A stretch of DNA of 64,000 nt from Catonia carolina (GCA_035578175.1 JAQMRL010000001.1:369575720-369639719), one strand, 5' to 3'. Positions 1 through 9,997 are shown, numbered from the stretch's first letter. Numbers and translations: made by a program. The notes: a model not told the origin generated them from the sequence alone.

Positions 1-244
1 CACTAAAATAATTTACAATTTTTATTTCTCTTCTTAGTTGCCTAGTAACCATATTTTGTTAAAGAAAATTAAATAAGTTTTAAATATTTTATCTTAATCA
101 GCTGGAATTATTTATATTTATTTCAATAGACTCAAATATAAACAACTCCAGATGCCCATTAAATTTGTCTTATTACATAGTGATAGTAAAAAATTTTAAA
201 ACGGTTGCTTAGAAAATAAATTTTTGTATTATTGCATCTGATTA
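1..244. other. AT-rich DNA, nothing recognised
   Basis: No convincing reading frame, RNA gene or repeat family is visible. The base composition is strongly A+T, unlike the GC-rich block that begins just downstream. Confidence 0.5.
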
Positions 245-338
245 AAAGTTGTCGCCACCGGCTTCTAGTAGCGCAGTCGTTTGAGCACATAGGACCGGCC
301 GGGCCTCCGGCGGCGTAGTTCAAAATAATGAAAACATC
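245..338 (+). repeat. Degenerate tRNA-like SINE head
   Basis: The stretch with 'tagcgcagtcgtttgagcac' looks like a pol III A box and is followed by a weak B-box-like 'gtagttcaaaat'. The A-box wording is close to that of a SINE-like copy at 56960-57080 ('ccgcagtcgtttaaaccgc'). No matching tail follows; a GC-rich tandem repeat does. It could be chance similarity in GC-rich sequence. Confidence 0.35.
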
Positions 339-339
339 A

Positions 340-570
340 AAGGGGAGGACGGGAAGTCGTCTTCGCCGCTGCCTAAAAGATTAGGAGCAGCCGCCGACGC
401 AGCGATCACCTTTCACCGCTGCCTCCGAGGAGGAGCAGTCACCGGTTAAGTGAATCGGGGTCGTCTGTACCGCTGCCTAATCTAATAGGAGCGCGTCGCC
501 GACGCAGCGTGCACCTTATACCGCTGCCTCCGAAGGGGAGCAGTCGCCGGTGAAGCGAGGGTAAGGGGAT
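340..570. repeat. GC-rich tandem repeat, about 104-bp unit, two copies
   Basis: Two tandem units start at 366 and 470 with the shared opening 'ccgctgcctaa'. Their second halves start at 416 and 521 with 'ccgctgcctccga', so the period is 104-105 bp. Each unit is itself an internal duplication of about 50 bp, both halves starting 'ccgctgcct' and containing 'aggagcag'. The block is far more GC-rich than its surroundings. I do not recognise the family; a satellite fragment or the body of a SINE is possible. Confidence 0.7.
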
Positions 571-3339
571 GGAGGTACAGATGACGGAATGAATACTCAA
601 TGTTGAGATGTCAACTTCCCCGTATCGATTCTCGCAACACAGAGAATATCGATACTGTCACCTGCTCAACTCTTGCATCGCTAGTGCATAGACCCATATG
701 TTGCCACTTGGAACATGCGCTGTGAGAGGTATGACCGCTGGCGCATTCTATCGGCAGCAGCAATCCCATCACAGCGCCATAGTGGGCAAAATATGAACTA
801 CGGACCGAAACAGTATCAAAGTATTCTTCTGAAACTCCTTAAGTAATTCCAAAACCTTCTTAAGTGTTTTTTTGAAAAAATTTATTTTCAGATTTCAATC
901 CAATCAGTTTTGTAGATTTAGATCTAGAACAAACAAAATGAACGAGGGTGCACGCTCACACACAGATTTTATAAAAAAATCACTTTTTTGTCTTCACGGA
1001 GAAGCCAAAGAAAATTATTTATAAAAAATTTCGCCCCACCGCAATACTCTCACACTCTATAGTGTAAATAGAGCGCGATAAAGTAAAAATTACTTTCAAG
1101 TTACTCAGAAAGTTCGAAAAAGAAAGAGTTGAGTACATTAGTTCTGGAATGGAAATTGTAAAAATATGTAGCGAAAAACTATTAACATTTTTCCTGAATA
1201 ATACTGGTTTTAATTTTTAAACTGTCTTAGTTATGAATGTAATTTACGTCTTTCATAAAATTATATTAAGTTACAAAATTGACTTATTTATTATACATTA
1301 TAAAAACACTTTTTCCAATATTAATCTTAACCATTAATACACTTAAAGAACAATTTAATTAAAAGTAATATAAGCTGGTGTGTAATATTTGTAATAAAAA
1401 TAATAATTTATAGCGGAAAGAGAGCTACTGCATCAGACACAGTGACCATTGAGAAAGCATTTTCCGCAACGCCCACAAACAAACAAGACACATTAGGTTA
1501 CACAAGAACACATTGAACACAAGTTTCTTTCTAACTTACAAAGAGACCAAACCAAAAGTAACGTTAGTAAGAAAAAGGGTTAATACAATTCACTGTAGTG
1601 AGTGGATAGGTCTTGAGGTTCACCCTTGACCGTTAGACCAATCAATTCACAAGGAGAATAGATACGTAGAAATATTATTTGGTACCATTCCGTTACAGTC
1701 GAACATGAGTTGTAGTACACAATTTAAGGAATATTATTCCACCTTAGATTTACTTCCCTATAATATATTGACATCTGCGATTTATGTATCATTTGGTAAA
1801 ACTGATTTTCTAGTTTACAAAATAAAGTAAAATATTCATTAATTCATATCTTTATGTTTATTACCCAGTCTTATTCTTAAGATATTACTACTTTATCATA
1901 TTACTTATCTCCCCAGTTCGCTTTGCTGTGCATCCAATTTCAATGAAATGCATTTTTATTTTTTAGACAGTAACAAAATAAAATGTTCATGACTACTTTC
2001 TTGCTACATTTGCCATGAAACAGCGCAAAAACTGTACAGTGGAACTCATTGGTGTTTGCTTCTGTTTACTTGTCAGCCGACAATCATTATAAGTTTTTTT
2101 CTATTGGTAATACTTATTCAAATGAGATTTCTACCGACCGACATTCTGTGCTGACCACGAGGTGGTAGTTATTTTATATGTTAAGATTCAACTATACAGC
2201 TGAGCGCTGGTTGTAATAACGCGATTTTCTGTCAAGTTGCTGCACACAAATCTCATATACGGACTCATTTCTCTCGACGGCTTTTGGACAGCATGTGCCC
2301 TAGACCTTTTAAAATACGGATTACTTTTTAAAAAATCGATTTTCCACTGTGTTTTCTTTTTATGAAGGGATTTCCTATTAAATGCCAATTCTTTAATTAA
2401 ACATCGATTAAAGTATTTGAAAATTTTACCGGCTTCAAATTAATAACAGAATTCTAAATTAGTTTTTATTTTTTTAAAATTCCGAGTCGTTTTGATGGAA
2501 AACGCGCACGAAAAATGTGTGACGTCACGATTTTTTCTTATGTTATGCATCATTAGTTAGTTGAACTGGTTACTCATCAGACAGCGCAGCGAGCGGTAAC
2601 GGATTTTACTACTCCCACTTCTTCCTCTAAAATTCCCCTCACGGCGTTTGTTAACGAGAAATGTCACATAGTACGTGCACTTAAGTAGACCTACTCTATT
2701 ATGTTATTTTTCAGTTAATTTTGCAGTATACATAAAGATGAGTTTTTCGCGATGTCTCCTTCAACCAAATAAACAAGTTCAATTCTTGTAAATTTTTAGC
2801 ATTGTGCCTACGGCCAGATATCGGAAAATTTAAGAGTGTGAGGGTTTAATAGGATTTTTTTAAATAAAATGATATTTATGTTACAGCCTATTATGTTCTG
2901 TTATATTCGTTATGGTTTTGAGTGACATTCATAATAACTTAGAAACACATTTGCTTTTATTCACATAAACATACATATTTTATAAATACTACAATTTTAT
3001 ACTGTTACGTAATATTTATTACGCTTGTTTCATTTATCATGAAAATGTGTGCAGTCTGAAGTAGGCCTAATGTAGGTGACAGTGATACATAATATTTTGA
3101 TATGTCCCTCTCCCTTTGTTATCAAATAAACGCGATATCCTTTGTCTGGACAAAATTGCTAGTTTCAAAGTAATTAATAAAATATTAATAATTTATTCAG
3201 TACTAGGTAATTATTTCTTACATTTGACACCAAAAACAGTTCAGTAATAATTTCCGAAATACAATACTTATTTCGAAACTTACTTCCGAAATACTTATTT
3301 ACTTTCCTGGGCGCTATCGTTGGATTTATACAAAAAAAA
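571..3339. other. Long AT-rich interval without a recognised gene
   Basis: The interval holds a short perfect-stem inverted repeat (622-655) and a CRE-like palindrome 'tgacgtca' near 2520 inside a slightly GC-richer stretch (about 2500-2660). The longest open frame (2188-2388, minus) has no motif I know, and its composition looks like chance. I see no repeat family shared with the rest of the window. Confidence 0.5.
622..655. repeat. Short inverted repeat / hairpin
   Basis: Arms 'gtatcgattctc' (622-633) and 'gagaatatcgatac' (642-655) pair almost fully around an 8-nt loop, with a 2-nt bulge in the right arm. It lies just downstream of the GC-rich tandem repeat. Function unknown. Confidence 0.6.
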
Positions 3340-3615
3340 AAAAATATCTGGTGTGAAACACACGACTTTCTCGTGCCAATGTAAAAGCCCATAATTATAA
3401 CCTTAATTTCATCATAAGTAAACAACGGTAAATGAAAATTATCTAATTTTAATCATGAGTGAATGAAGCAAAATTAAAATCAATCAATGTTAAACTGCGG
3501 AAAATCACCAATTTACGCTAAAATAGTCTCTGTAAAGAAAAACGTTTGAAATAAAAGTTGTTGATCTTTTTATTCCCGATAACTTTTATACATTTTTGTC
3601 ATAACTTCTAAGGCT

Positions 3616-3931
3616 ACTATGGCTTCTTCTTCTTGTAATTGCATTCTTCTAACGAAGATTAGCAATCATCATGGCTATCTGCACCTTGGAGACGCCTGCT
3701 CTAAATAGTTCACTTGTACTACTCCCATACCACTCTCTGAGGTTCTTGATCCAAGACGTCTTCCTACGGCCGGGTTGTCTCCTTCCCTCGATTTTTCCTT
3801 GCATCACCAGTTGGAGGATTCTATACTTCCCATTCCTCATCACATGAGCAAAGTATTGTAATTTACGGACCTTAATCTTGTGTAAGATCTCCGCCTGTTT
3901 ACCAATTCTTTCCAACACTTCCGTATTTCTA
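3616..3931 (-). pseudogene. 5'-truncated RTE-like LINE: C-terminal end of reverse transcriptase ORF
   Basis: The minus-strand frame at 3649-3918 (about 89 codons) reads like the extreme C-terminus of insect RTE-type endonuclease/reverse transcriptase proteins: 'RKLQYFAHVMRN', then 'GKIEGRRQPGRRKTSWI', 'LREWY' and a final 'IANLR' before the stop. The catalytic RT domain is absent, so this is a 5'-truncated insertion. The 3' UTR is only about 33 bp and contains a GAA run, as RTE elements often do. The flanks carry an 8-bp direct repeat 'ctaaggct' (3608-3615 and 3932-3939), the expected target-site duplication. It sits inside HINE-like copy 1 and is therefore younger than it. Confidence 0.75.
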
Positions 3932-4099
3932 CTAAGGCTGTAATATTAAAAAATCCCATTTTCTACCGATTTTGATGAAAAAATACAGAAAATCACTAAC
4001 TGACGCTAAACGTTGTACAAAATATGTTTGAAAGAAAAGTTGTAGGTTTTTTAATGTTCTACAACTTTAATTTTTTACACTTTTGCTCTATAATGCATA

Positions 4100-4635
4100 C
4101 GAGTTGTGGCTATTAAATAACGAGACTGACTTAAAAAAAATATTTTTATTTTATACATAATCACTTGGTGTCATCTTCAATATACACTCCTTTTCTATCC
4201 CTACAACGCTCCATGCGAATTTTCCAGTGTTGGAAACAGTGCTAGAAGTCATCTTCTGTCAGCTTCTTCAGGACACGTAACGTTCAAAAATGTTTGAAAT
4301 GAAGCTCGCAAAAATGTTTGTACTGACACTTTGTACGCGACTGAAAATGACCCAAATTTTTGGAAACGATAATAACATGTGATTAAACGTGCTTTTTTAC
4401 TTATTATCCGGAAACGAAGCGCCAATCCATGTACTGGAAGAGCCGAACTTCAGCCTCGTGTCCTGAAGGAGCTGAGAGAAGATGACTTCCAGCACTGTTT
4501 CCAACAATGGAAAATTCGCATGGAGCGTTGTAGGGATAGAGAAAGAGTGTATATTAAAGGCGACAATAAGTGATTATGTATAAAATAAAAATAAACTTTT
4601 TACAACGTAAGTATCGTTATAATAGCCACACCTCG
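4100..4635. mobile_element. Foldback mariner derivative with inverted-duplicated transposase 3' end
   Basis: The element is bounded by TA dinucleotides (4098-4099 and 4636-4637) with termini 'cgagttgtggctatta' and the inverted 'taatagccacacctcg'. The inverted similarity does not stop at a normal terminal repeat: it continues for about 170-190 bp per arm (about 4100-4277 against 4448-4635). The right arm encodes, up to the stop at 4573, a mariner transposase C-terminus ('DDFQHCFQQWKIRMERCRDR', then a short 'YIKGDNK' ending). The left arm holds the same sequence inverted. No DDE catalytic core is present. The target site inside HINE-like copy 1 can be reconstructed across the TA. Confidence 0.7.
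4448..4573 (+). pseudogene. Mariner transposase C-terminal fragment
   Basis: About 40 codons remain, ending at the stop at 4571-4573. The pattern 'ELREDDFQHCFQQWK' with 'RMERC' and a closing 'GDNK' is typical of the C-terminal helix of mariner-family transposases that pull DNA ends together in the nucleus. The HTH and catalytic DDD parts are missing, so this piece cannot transpose DNA. An inverted, more diverged copy lies at about 4140-4277. Confidence 0.65.
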
Positions 4636-5309
4636 TAATATTAAGGCGAAAACTTTAAAAAAATGATTCACCACGAGACCACAGGTCTCTCAATAATTTC
4701 ACCTAACATGGCGCTTACTCTATCTTTTAGAGCACAAAAATTTAGTAAATGAGGCGATTTAAAAAAAATCGTAGCCGTTTCCGAGGAAATCGCAAAAAGT
4801 GAAAATTTGCACGAATTAATTACTTCTTCCGGTTGACTGATTTTGATGAAAATGTTTGTGTCGGGTCCTCTTATGTTACCTAACGTGGTAAATTTCAACT
4901 TCGAAATTCCGTTCTTGGGATATTTTGTTCACTCGTGCGCGCGCGCACACATTGGAGACCAATAGCTAAAACCATGTTTTTTGAGTTCGGGGACCTGAAA
5001 ACGTGTGTATCCATTGAAGACTCGATTTCAAAAATGGATATTAAAACAGTACTATCCCTTTCTATGTAATTATATTATATAGGGCAAAAAAAAAATAAAA
5101 ACAGGGGAACTTATACAGACTTTGGTATGCCATTACTGAAGCGATAACATATTGGAAACGTAAAGTTGCCAAAACAGGGTGGACCTCCTCAAAGACGACA
5201 TCTTAAATGGCCCAAATCATGTATTTTTTGGGAACCACTAGATTTGTTCTAAGTTTGGTTACTTTTGCGAAAATACTCGTATAAAAGGAACCAGTCTAAT
5301 TTGCTGCCC

Positions 5310-5890
5310 GACCTGAAATCTTGTGGGCTATTTCAACTCACTGAAGAAGCAACTCGCTGTCAGCTTGAATTCCTACAGCCTTTTAATTGATATAGACAGG
5401 AACTTTGGTGATCACTACAACCACGCAGTGGCAAAATTCACTGGTGGGAAAAGAATTAACTTTACAAGGGCTAGAAGTTACGAGGCGAGGTATCAAGGAG
5501 CGATAATGCAACGAAATTCAGTGATGACACACTATAAATTACATAAGTCATTGCTGAGCTGCAGCCCTGGAATGTTTTCAAAAAATACATTCTTGAAAAG
5601 AAAAAAGAATGTACATCAATACAGGGAAAGAAGAAAAAGAAAAGAAAAACCCTGCCAAGTTTTATTTTCGGCTGAAACGTCGCAGACTGATAAACATAAC
5701 GGCCGTAATTTACAGCGCCCTAACTTGTCATCGGTGGTCACTTTGAAGAGGAACGAAATCGCTTTCTAACTAGTCTGAATATCGATGCAATTCAGCGACA
5801 GCAACTTGCAGAAATGACGATGCTTCCGTTTCACTAAGCCGAGTAGCTTGAAGAGCGCAGAAAACGGATCTGTTCTTCTTCGTTCGGCAG
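5310..5890 (+). pseudogene. Fragment of a YqaJ-family (lambda-exonuclease-like) protein gene, broken
   Basis: The first frame (5323-5769) contains 'HYNHAVAKFTGGKRINFTRA', a segment I associate with insect and cnidarian proteins that carry a YqaJ recombinase/nuclease domain. After a frameshift near 5740 the similarity resumes with 'FEEERNRFLTSLNIDAIQ' and, after stop codons, 'LEERRKRICSSSFGSLTK', which resembles the start of YqaJ ('W-x-E-x-R--R-x-T-A-S-x-FG'). The Trp codon expected there reads TAG. The catalytic part is absent because the sequence runs straight into HINE-like copy 2 at about 5888. Such proteins are unnamed and amplified in some insects; whether this one was a host gene or element-borne is unknown. 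The family call is from memory of conserved wording, not a search. Confidence 0.5.
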
Positions 5891-6166
5891 CCTCACCAAG
5901 AATTTCAGCAAACACAGCGCCTACCCTATCTTGTAGAGCATACAAATTTTTGTCAATCAGGTGATTTCTAAAAAAAATCGTAGGACCAGTTTTTGAGAAA
6001 ATCGCGAAAAAGTAAAAAATTACACGAATAAATTACTACTTCCGGTTGACCGATTTTGATTTAAATGTTCGTGTCGGGTCCGGTAGTAGTGTCTAACTTA
6101 GTTTAAGTTTCAAGTTCGTACGAGGTTCCGTTCTTGAGATATTCTGTTCACACACACGCGCGCGCG

Positions 6167-6200
<34 letters not shown>

Positions 6201-6340
6201 GACCAATGGCTAAAAACATGTTTTTTTGGGTTCAAGGGTCTGAAAACGTGTAGATCCGGTGAAAACTCGATTTCGAAAAATCGACATGAAAACAATACTT
6301 TCCTTCCTATATAGCTATATATAGGCAAGAGAAAGTAAAA
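5885..6340. mobile_element. HINE-like element, copy 2, truncated
   Basis: The copy starts at the common internal block 'cagcctcaccaagaatttcag' and runs to the terminal 'ggcaagagaaagta' (6324-6337), preceded by the palindrome 'cctatatagctatatatagg'. It matches the corresponding part of copies 1, 3 and 4. The half with the stem-loop terminus is missing. Position 6149-6201 holds an expanded CA/CG/CA microsatellite where other copies have shorter versions. Confidence 0.75.
6149..6201. repeat. (CA)n(CG)n(CA)n microsatellite
   Basis: About 53 bp of alternating purine-pyrimidine sequence: CA repeats, a central run of CG, then CA again. It lies at a fixed internal position of the HINE-like family; a GT run is at the equivalent place in the inverted copy at 54660-54690. 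Alternating CG/CA tracts can adopt left-handed DNA, but nothing here shows that they do. Confidence 0.95.
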
Positions 6341-7350
6341 ATATCGTACAAAATAAAAAATATTGTGAATTTATCTTTTGTTATTGAGATGTTTATGGAA
6401 ACTGGTAATGTTTAGAAAATAACGCAAGGGTTCAACATATTTTTTTGGATAGAAACTGCTAAATCCCCAACAAATTGTATACCATTGGATAGAGAAAACA
6501 CTTCATTTCAATATTTTCCGTTCCGTACCCTTAGGTATCGTACTTGTAAATTTGTTTGCAATTTTTTTTTATCCAACTAATTTAGCCTAATTGGGGATGA
6601 ATTTATTTATGACTTAGGCCTATAAATAATTTGGCACATATACATCTGTAAATTAGAATGTTAACGTATTTAGTATATTTGATTTTTAATTTGATTTTTA
6701 ATTTGATTTTTTGAGAATATATCAGTGAGGTAATCATTGACTTTATATTGTAAATTTTAATATATTTGCCACTTCAAACAATACTACCTGTAGGCCTATT
6801 GTTTAGAATTTGGGTTATCTATAAAATCAATCTTTTACTGTACCTAATAAAATTGTAGGTACTTCCATTAACAAACGATACAATTAATCAGTCACAAGCT
6901 AAAAGTATAAATGAGTAAGAAATTTCGTTACATCATTTTTATTGATTATAAGCTGTGTTTATAAATCAATCGTTAGGTTACATCTACACAGTACAGAATA
7001 CTGAGTTACGCTAATTTTAGGCTTGGAGTGTGGGTGGTATGTATTTCTCCGAGAGAGAGAGATTAAGATAACCAGTTGTGAAGTAGTGGGGAGAATGGTC
7101 TTTTAGGGGTAACGGGTCTGTGTTAGAACGCACGGACGCACATAAACACGCAAACGTAAACACACAACTGTTCCTAACTGATGATTCATAAAACGGTCAA
7201 AACAAGCCTGCTATGTAGTTGAATCTTAAATAGCATACAAAACGTTTTAGAGATTTTTAGATATATAGATACTTTTCAGGTTTTTCTAATATGGTCATAC
7301 CTTTTATATCAAATTAAATTAATATAATAGTGAACACTAATTTTACAGTC
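6341..7350. other. AT-rich interval; short tandem repeat only
   Basis: No gene is recognised. A 12-bp unit 'gatttttaattt' is repeated nearly three times from 6681. The segment around 7020-7170 is somewhat GC-richer ('gagagagagag' and CA-rich stretches) but has no coding or element signature that I can name. Confidence 0.5.
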
Positions 7351-7351
7351 C

Positions 7352-7512
7352 AGTTAAAACGGTTGGTGCAGTAGTCAGTGTAAATGTTTTCTATGTCGCG
7401 GATCCCGGCTTTGATTCCCGGTCAGGTCTGACATATACATCATTAATTTTAATTTACCCTCCTGTCACCATCGCCCCCTTTGATTAAATACTGTGCTGCC
7501 GACTACCAAAGC
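7352..7512 (+). repeat. tRNA-derived SINE (family B), left copy
   Basis: The A-box-like 'ggttggtgcagtagtcagtg' is followed by a B box in 'tttgattcccggtcaggtctgac'. The tail to about 7512 parallels the tail of the inverted copy at 8160-8406. The same head and '...cccggtc.ggtctgac' junction recurs at 23458 and 41766. Such elements are transcribed by pol III and moved by LINE enzymes. Confidence 0.7.
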
Positions 7513-8159
7513 TTTCGACGTAGTGACAGAGGGATCCGCCATTAGTTCCGAGAGAGGTGGTAGGCTTGTGGTAGTGTACCGACAGAGGCCTTTGTCATCA
7601 AGGCCATACCAATAACCGCCCTCTACCACAGCACTCTCGGTCACTATATAAAGAGCACTACACTGAGCCGAGAGATTGAATTCCCATCCAGACAGCAGAC
7701 AAGACATCCACCATTGGCACACGGCTACCGGACTCCAGCGAAGACTAATCGACGACCCCGCACGGGAGAAGTAAATGCTTTCGCTCGCCGACTTGTCACC
7801 GTAAGCCGTCGACCGGACCGTCATCGCCCGCTGACGCGAGCGATGCTCACAGCGGTGCCTCGACAGAGCCTTACGCCCACCGGACCCGACGAAGCAGCCA
7901 TCGACGCACTACTGCGAGGGAAGAAGATGATGTCTCCGCTGGACGACGATACGCCGTGTCACCCAGCTCCTCGACCGCCACGATGACTACGACCGACGCT
8001 TCCCATCAAGACGACCACCGCTTAAACGGCTTTTTTCAGGGCCACCAAAATGCAAAGGTTTCAACTCGCCACTTAATGTCGCCATCCGGTGACACTCCTT
8101 TCACTGATATATTAACTTTAATTTCATTACCAGTGGGATTAACACCAAAAATAATAAAA
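7513..8159. other. Unassigned GC-rich island with TATA-box core promoter, between inverted SINEs
   Basis: About 650 bp of markedly GC-rich sequence sits between two oppositely oriented family-B SINEs. It contains 'tatataaag' at 7645-7653 within 'ggtcactatataaagagc', a plausible RNA polymerase II core promoter firing rightwards. Downstream is a CG-rich segment with short open frames on both strands (7714-7986 plus, 7465-7824 minus) that show no domain I know. Near the right end are 'aataataaaaaaat' motifs that could be polyadenylation signals. An LTR, a GC-rich SINE body or a host promoter would all fit; I found no matching TG...CA ends with a duplication. Confidence 0.35.
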
Positions 8160-8406
8160 AAATAATTCTAATGCAGTCGTAGGTCTAAAGTTCACTGCCA
8201 GCAGGAAAGGATACCTGCGACTGGTTCAAACGGCAAGTATTATTTGTTTTTCGTCCGACTGTATTCAACATTAATGCGAACGGAGGCGATGAAGGGTGAT
8301 AGATAAAAATGAGCGAAGAATAAATTATGTCATACATTACCCGGAAACGAACCAGGGAACTCTAGTGTAGAAGCTAGTTGTGCTGACTACTACACCAAGG
8401 GCCAGC
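8160..8406 (-). repeat. tRNA-derived SINE (family B), inverted copy
   Basis: On the minus strand the head reads 'ggcccttggtgtagtagtcag' and is followed by a B box within 'ctggttcgtttccgggtaatg'. The body then contains 'tttttatctatcacccttcat' and 'acagtcggac', wording shared with the copies at 7440-7512 and 23810-23880. The element ends in an A-rich tail near 8160. Confidence 0.7.
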
Positions 8407-8442
8407 TAAACGGCAAGCAAGCTCAGTTAATTAAAATCTTCA

Positions 8443-8630
8443 TTTTTTTTTTTTTTTTAGTTCATTTCAATCTGAAGTCGCATCAACAGCTTGGTTATAA
8501 TCAACTTCATTGTATTTTAGAGGAATAGTAAGTTTTAATTTGAAAAATTTTCTAGATCCTAACCGAAAATCTAACCCGGGGGCTCCGCTTTGTAGGCTAA
8601 CATGCTACCCACTACCTCACGGAGGCGGCC
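8443..8630 (-). repeat. tRNA-derived SINE (family A)
   Basis: The minus strand reads 'ggccgcctccgtgaggtagtgg', then a tRNA-like core, a short body, the family-A ending 'agctgttgatgcga' and a poly(A) tail (16 T on the plus strand at 8443-8458). Other copies lie at 8720, 13682, 34914, 53396 and 57383. Confidence 0.75.
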
Positions 8631-8719
8631 AATAAATTTTATTAAAAAAAAATCAATGATATATTAGTTTATCAATTAAATCTTCAAAGCATGAATTTAT
8701 TGTACTATGTAATGTTTGA

Positions 8720-8895
8720 GGCCACCTCTTTGGCGTAATGGTTAACGCGCTAGCCTACAAAGCGGAAGGAAGACTACCGTATTTGATTTCCGGCTAGAGT
8801 CTGTACACTATAACATGTCAGAACCTACCGTTCCGAAACCTAAAGTAGTCACTAATGATCAAGATTTAAATTCAATCTTAAATAAACAACAATAA
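8720..8895 (+). repeat. tRNA-derived SINE (family A)
   Basis: The head 'ggccacctctttggcgtaatgg' and B-box-like 'atttgatttccggctagag' are followed by the family-A body ('aacctaaagtagtcactaatga', split here) and an AT-rich end with 'aataaacaacaataaa'. It lies head-on to the family-A copy just upstream. Confidence 0.7.
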
Positions 8896-9990
8896 AAATA
8901 TTTGAGCGTCCTGGCCAATACTGCAATCGCTGCGGTTGCATTTTTCAAAAAAGTTAATCAAGAATCAAAGTGGTATGTAATATCTAAAACAGTTAGTACG
9001 ACCGTTATCACACAAATTTAATTTTGGTTTCTGTATAAAATTAATAATTTTTTAAAAAGCTTAGATCTGATTTAATTGAGCAAACTCAATTAATTTTTAT
9101 CAAGCTTAAAAAACATCTATTATTTCTTTTTTTATTTTACGGACTTTGTAAAACTTTAAAATCGTTTCACTTTTGTAATTAATTTTATTTTACTTTGTCC
9201 ACATTTTAAAACGTCACCTCTTGTTACTCATGTTAAGGGTTTTAAAGGATTCGTTTTATCATACAATTTTTTTTAAATTTTAAAACATTGTACCTTCTAC
9301 TTAATGTTCTTGTTTTATATAATATATTTATTGTTCAATTTTACTTATGTTTATTTTTATATTTTATGGTTATTTTTTGAATATTCCACTAGATATAATT
9401 TTTTAAAGGAATTCTTCTGTTTAAGCTATTTTAACGTCATTTGTTAATTAAGAATTTATTTAAACTTTTTGATAGTTTTATTGTAATAATATATTATACA
9501 GTTCATAACGAAAAATCAAAGTCAAAAAAGAAATCTAAGGTTTGGTGTATTTCAATCAGTAATAAAAGGAAAATTCTATTTCACAAGGAAGATAACCAGA
9601 AAATACACTGTTATATTGCTTCAGTTAATATTCTTTTAAATGCTGCACTACAATCAACAAAATTAAGCAATAATTAATACGATCGTAACACTGAAACCAC
9701 AAATTTTCCAAAGTTCCATTGTAATTTCACAGCATACTTCTCAACATCCAAGGAATTCCAGCTTATTTATTGTAATTTCAGTGAATTTAAACTTGAAATT
9801 TTTTAAATTTGTATTGAAAGTTCAATAGATGTAGTATGTTTCAGTATTACCCCGCAATTGGAAATTCCCAGAGCCTAATCGTGAATCGAAACCGAATGTT
9901 TCTGTTTAACATTAGAATGCGTTGCTGACTTAACCAACTAGACAAACAAATATTACTACATAGAATCAATCATTTTCCCTCATATAACTG
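8896..9990. other. AT-rich interval, nothing recognised
   Basis: No gene or repeat family was identified. A 78-codon open frame at 9441-9677 is lysine- and isoleucine-rich, as expected of random AT-rich sequence, and has no motif. Confidence 0.5.
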
Positions 9991-9997
9991 TTTCAAT

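Larger units (their letters stand above)
3340..5098. mobile_element. HINE-like (Helentron-type non-autonomous) element, copy 1, with two nested insertions
   Basis: The copy begins with 'ggtgtgaaacacac' followed by the subterminal repeat 'actttctcgtgcc' (3365-3377), and ends near 'ttatatagggcaaaaa' (about 5095). Internal blocks match the copies at 28260-29119 and 54479-55287: the 'aaaatgaaaatcaa' segment, paired 'gttgtaggt...ctacaactttaa' segments, 'tacttccggttgaccgattttgat', and a CG/CA run at 4936-4950. An RTE-like LINE end (3616-3931) and a foldback mariner derivative (4100-4635) interrupt it. Subterminal inverted repeats, a terminal stem-loop and an internal microsatellite fit Helentron-derived HINE/DINE-1 elements. 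The class assignment is inference; the repeat family itself is directly visible. Confidence 0.65.

Noticed and set aside
4668..4898. 76-codon minus-strand frame as a gene
   Set aside because: The region is shared, with stops, by all HINE-like copies and lies in non-coding element sequence.
3340..5098. Classic TIR-type MITE for the HINE-like family
   Set aside because: The inverted repeats are not terminal: a conserved stem-loop lies outside one of them, and no target duplication was found at the ends.
6110..6328. 72-codon frame with Val-Cys and Ala-Arg repeats
   Set aside because: The repeats are just the CA/CG microsatellite in translation.
7465..7824. 119-codon minus-strand frame as a protein gene in the GC-rich island
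   Set aside because: It overlaps the SINE tail and a plus-strand frame equally open; openness reflects low AT content and no domain is visible.
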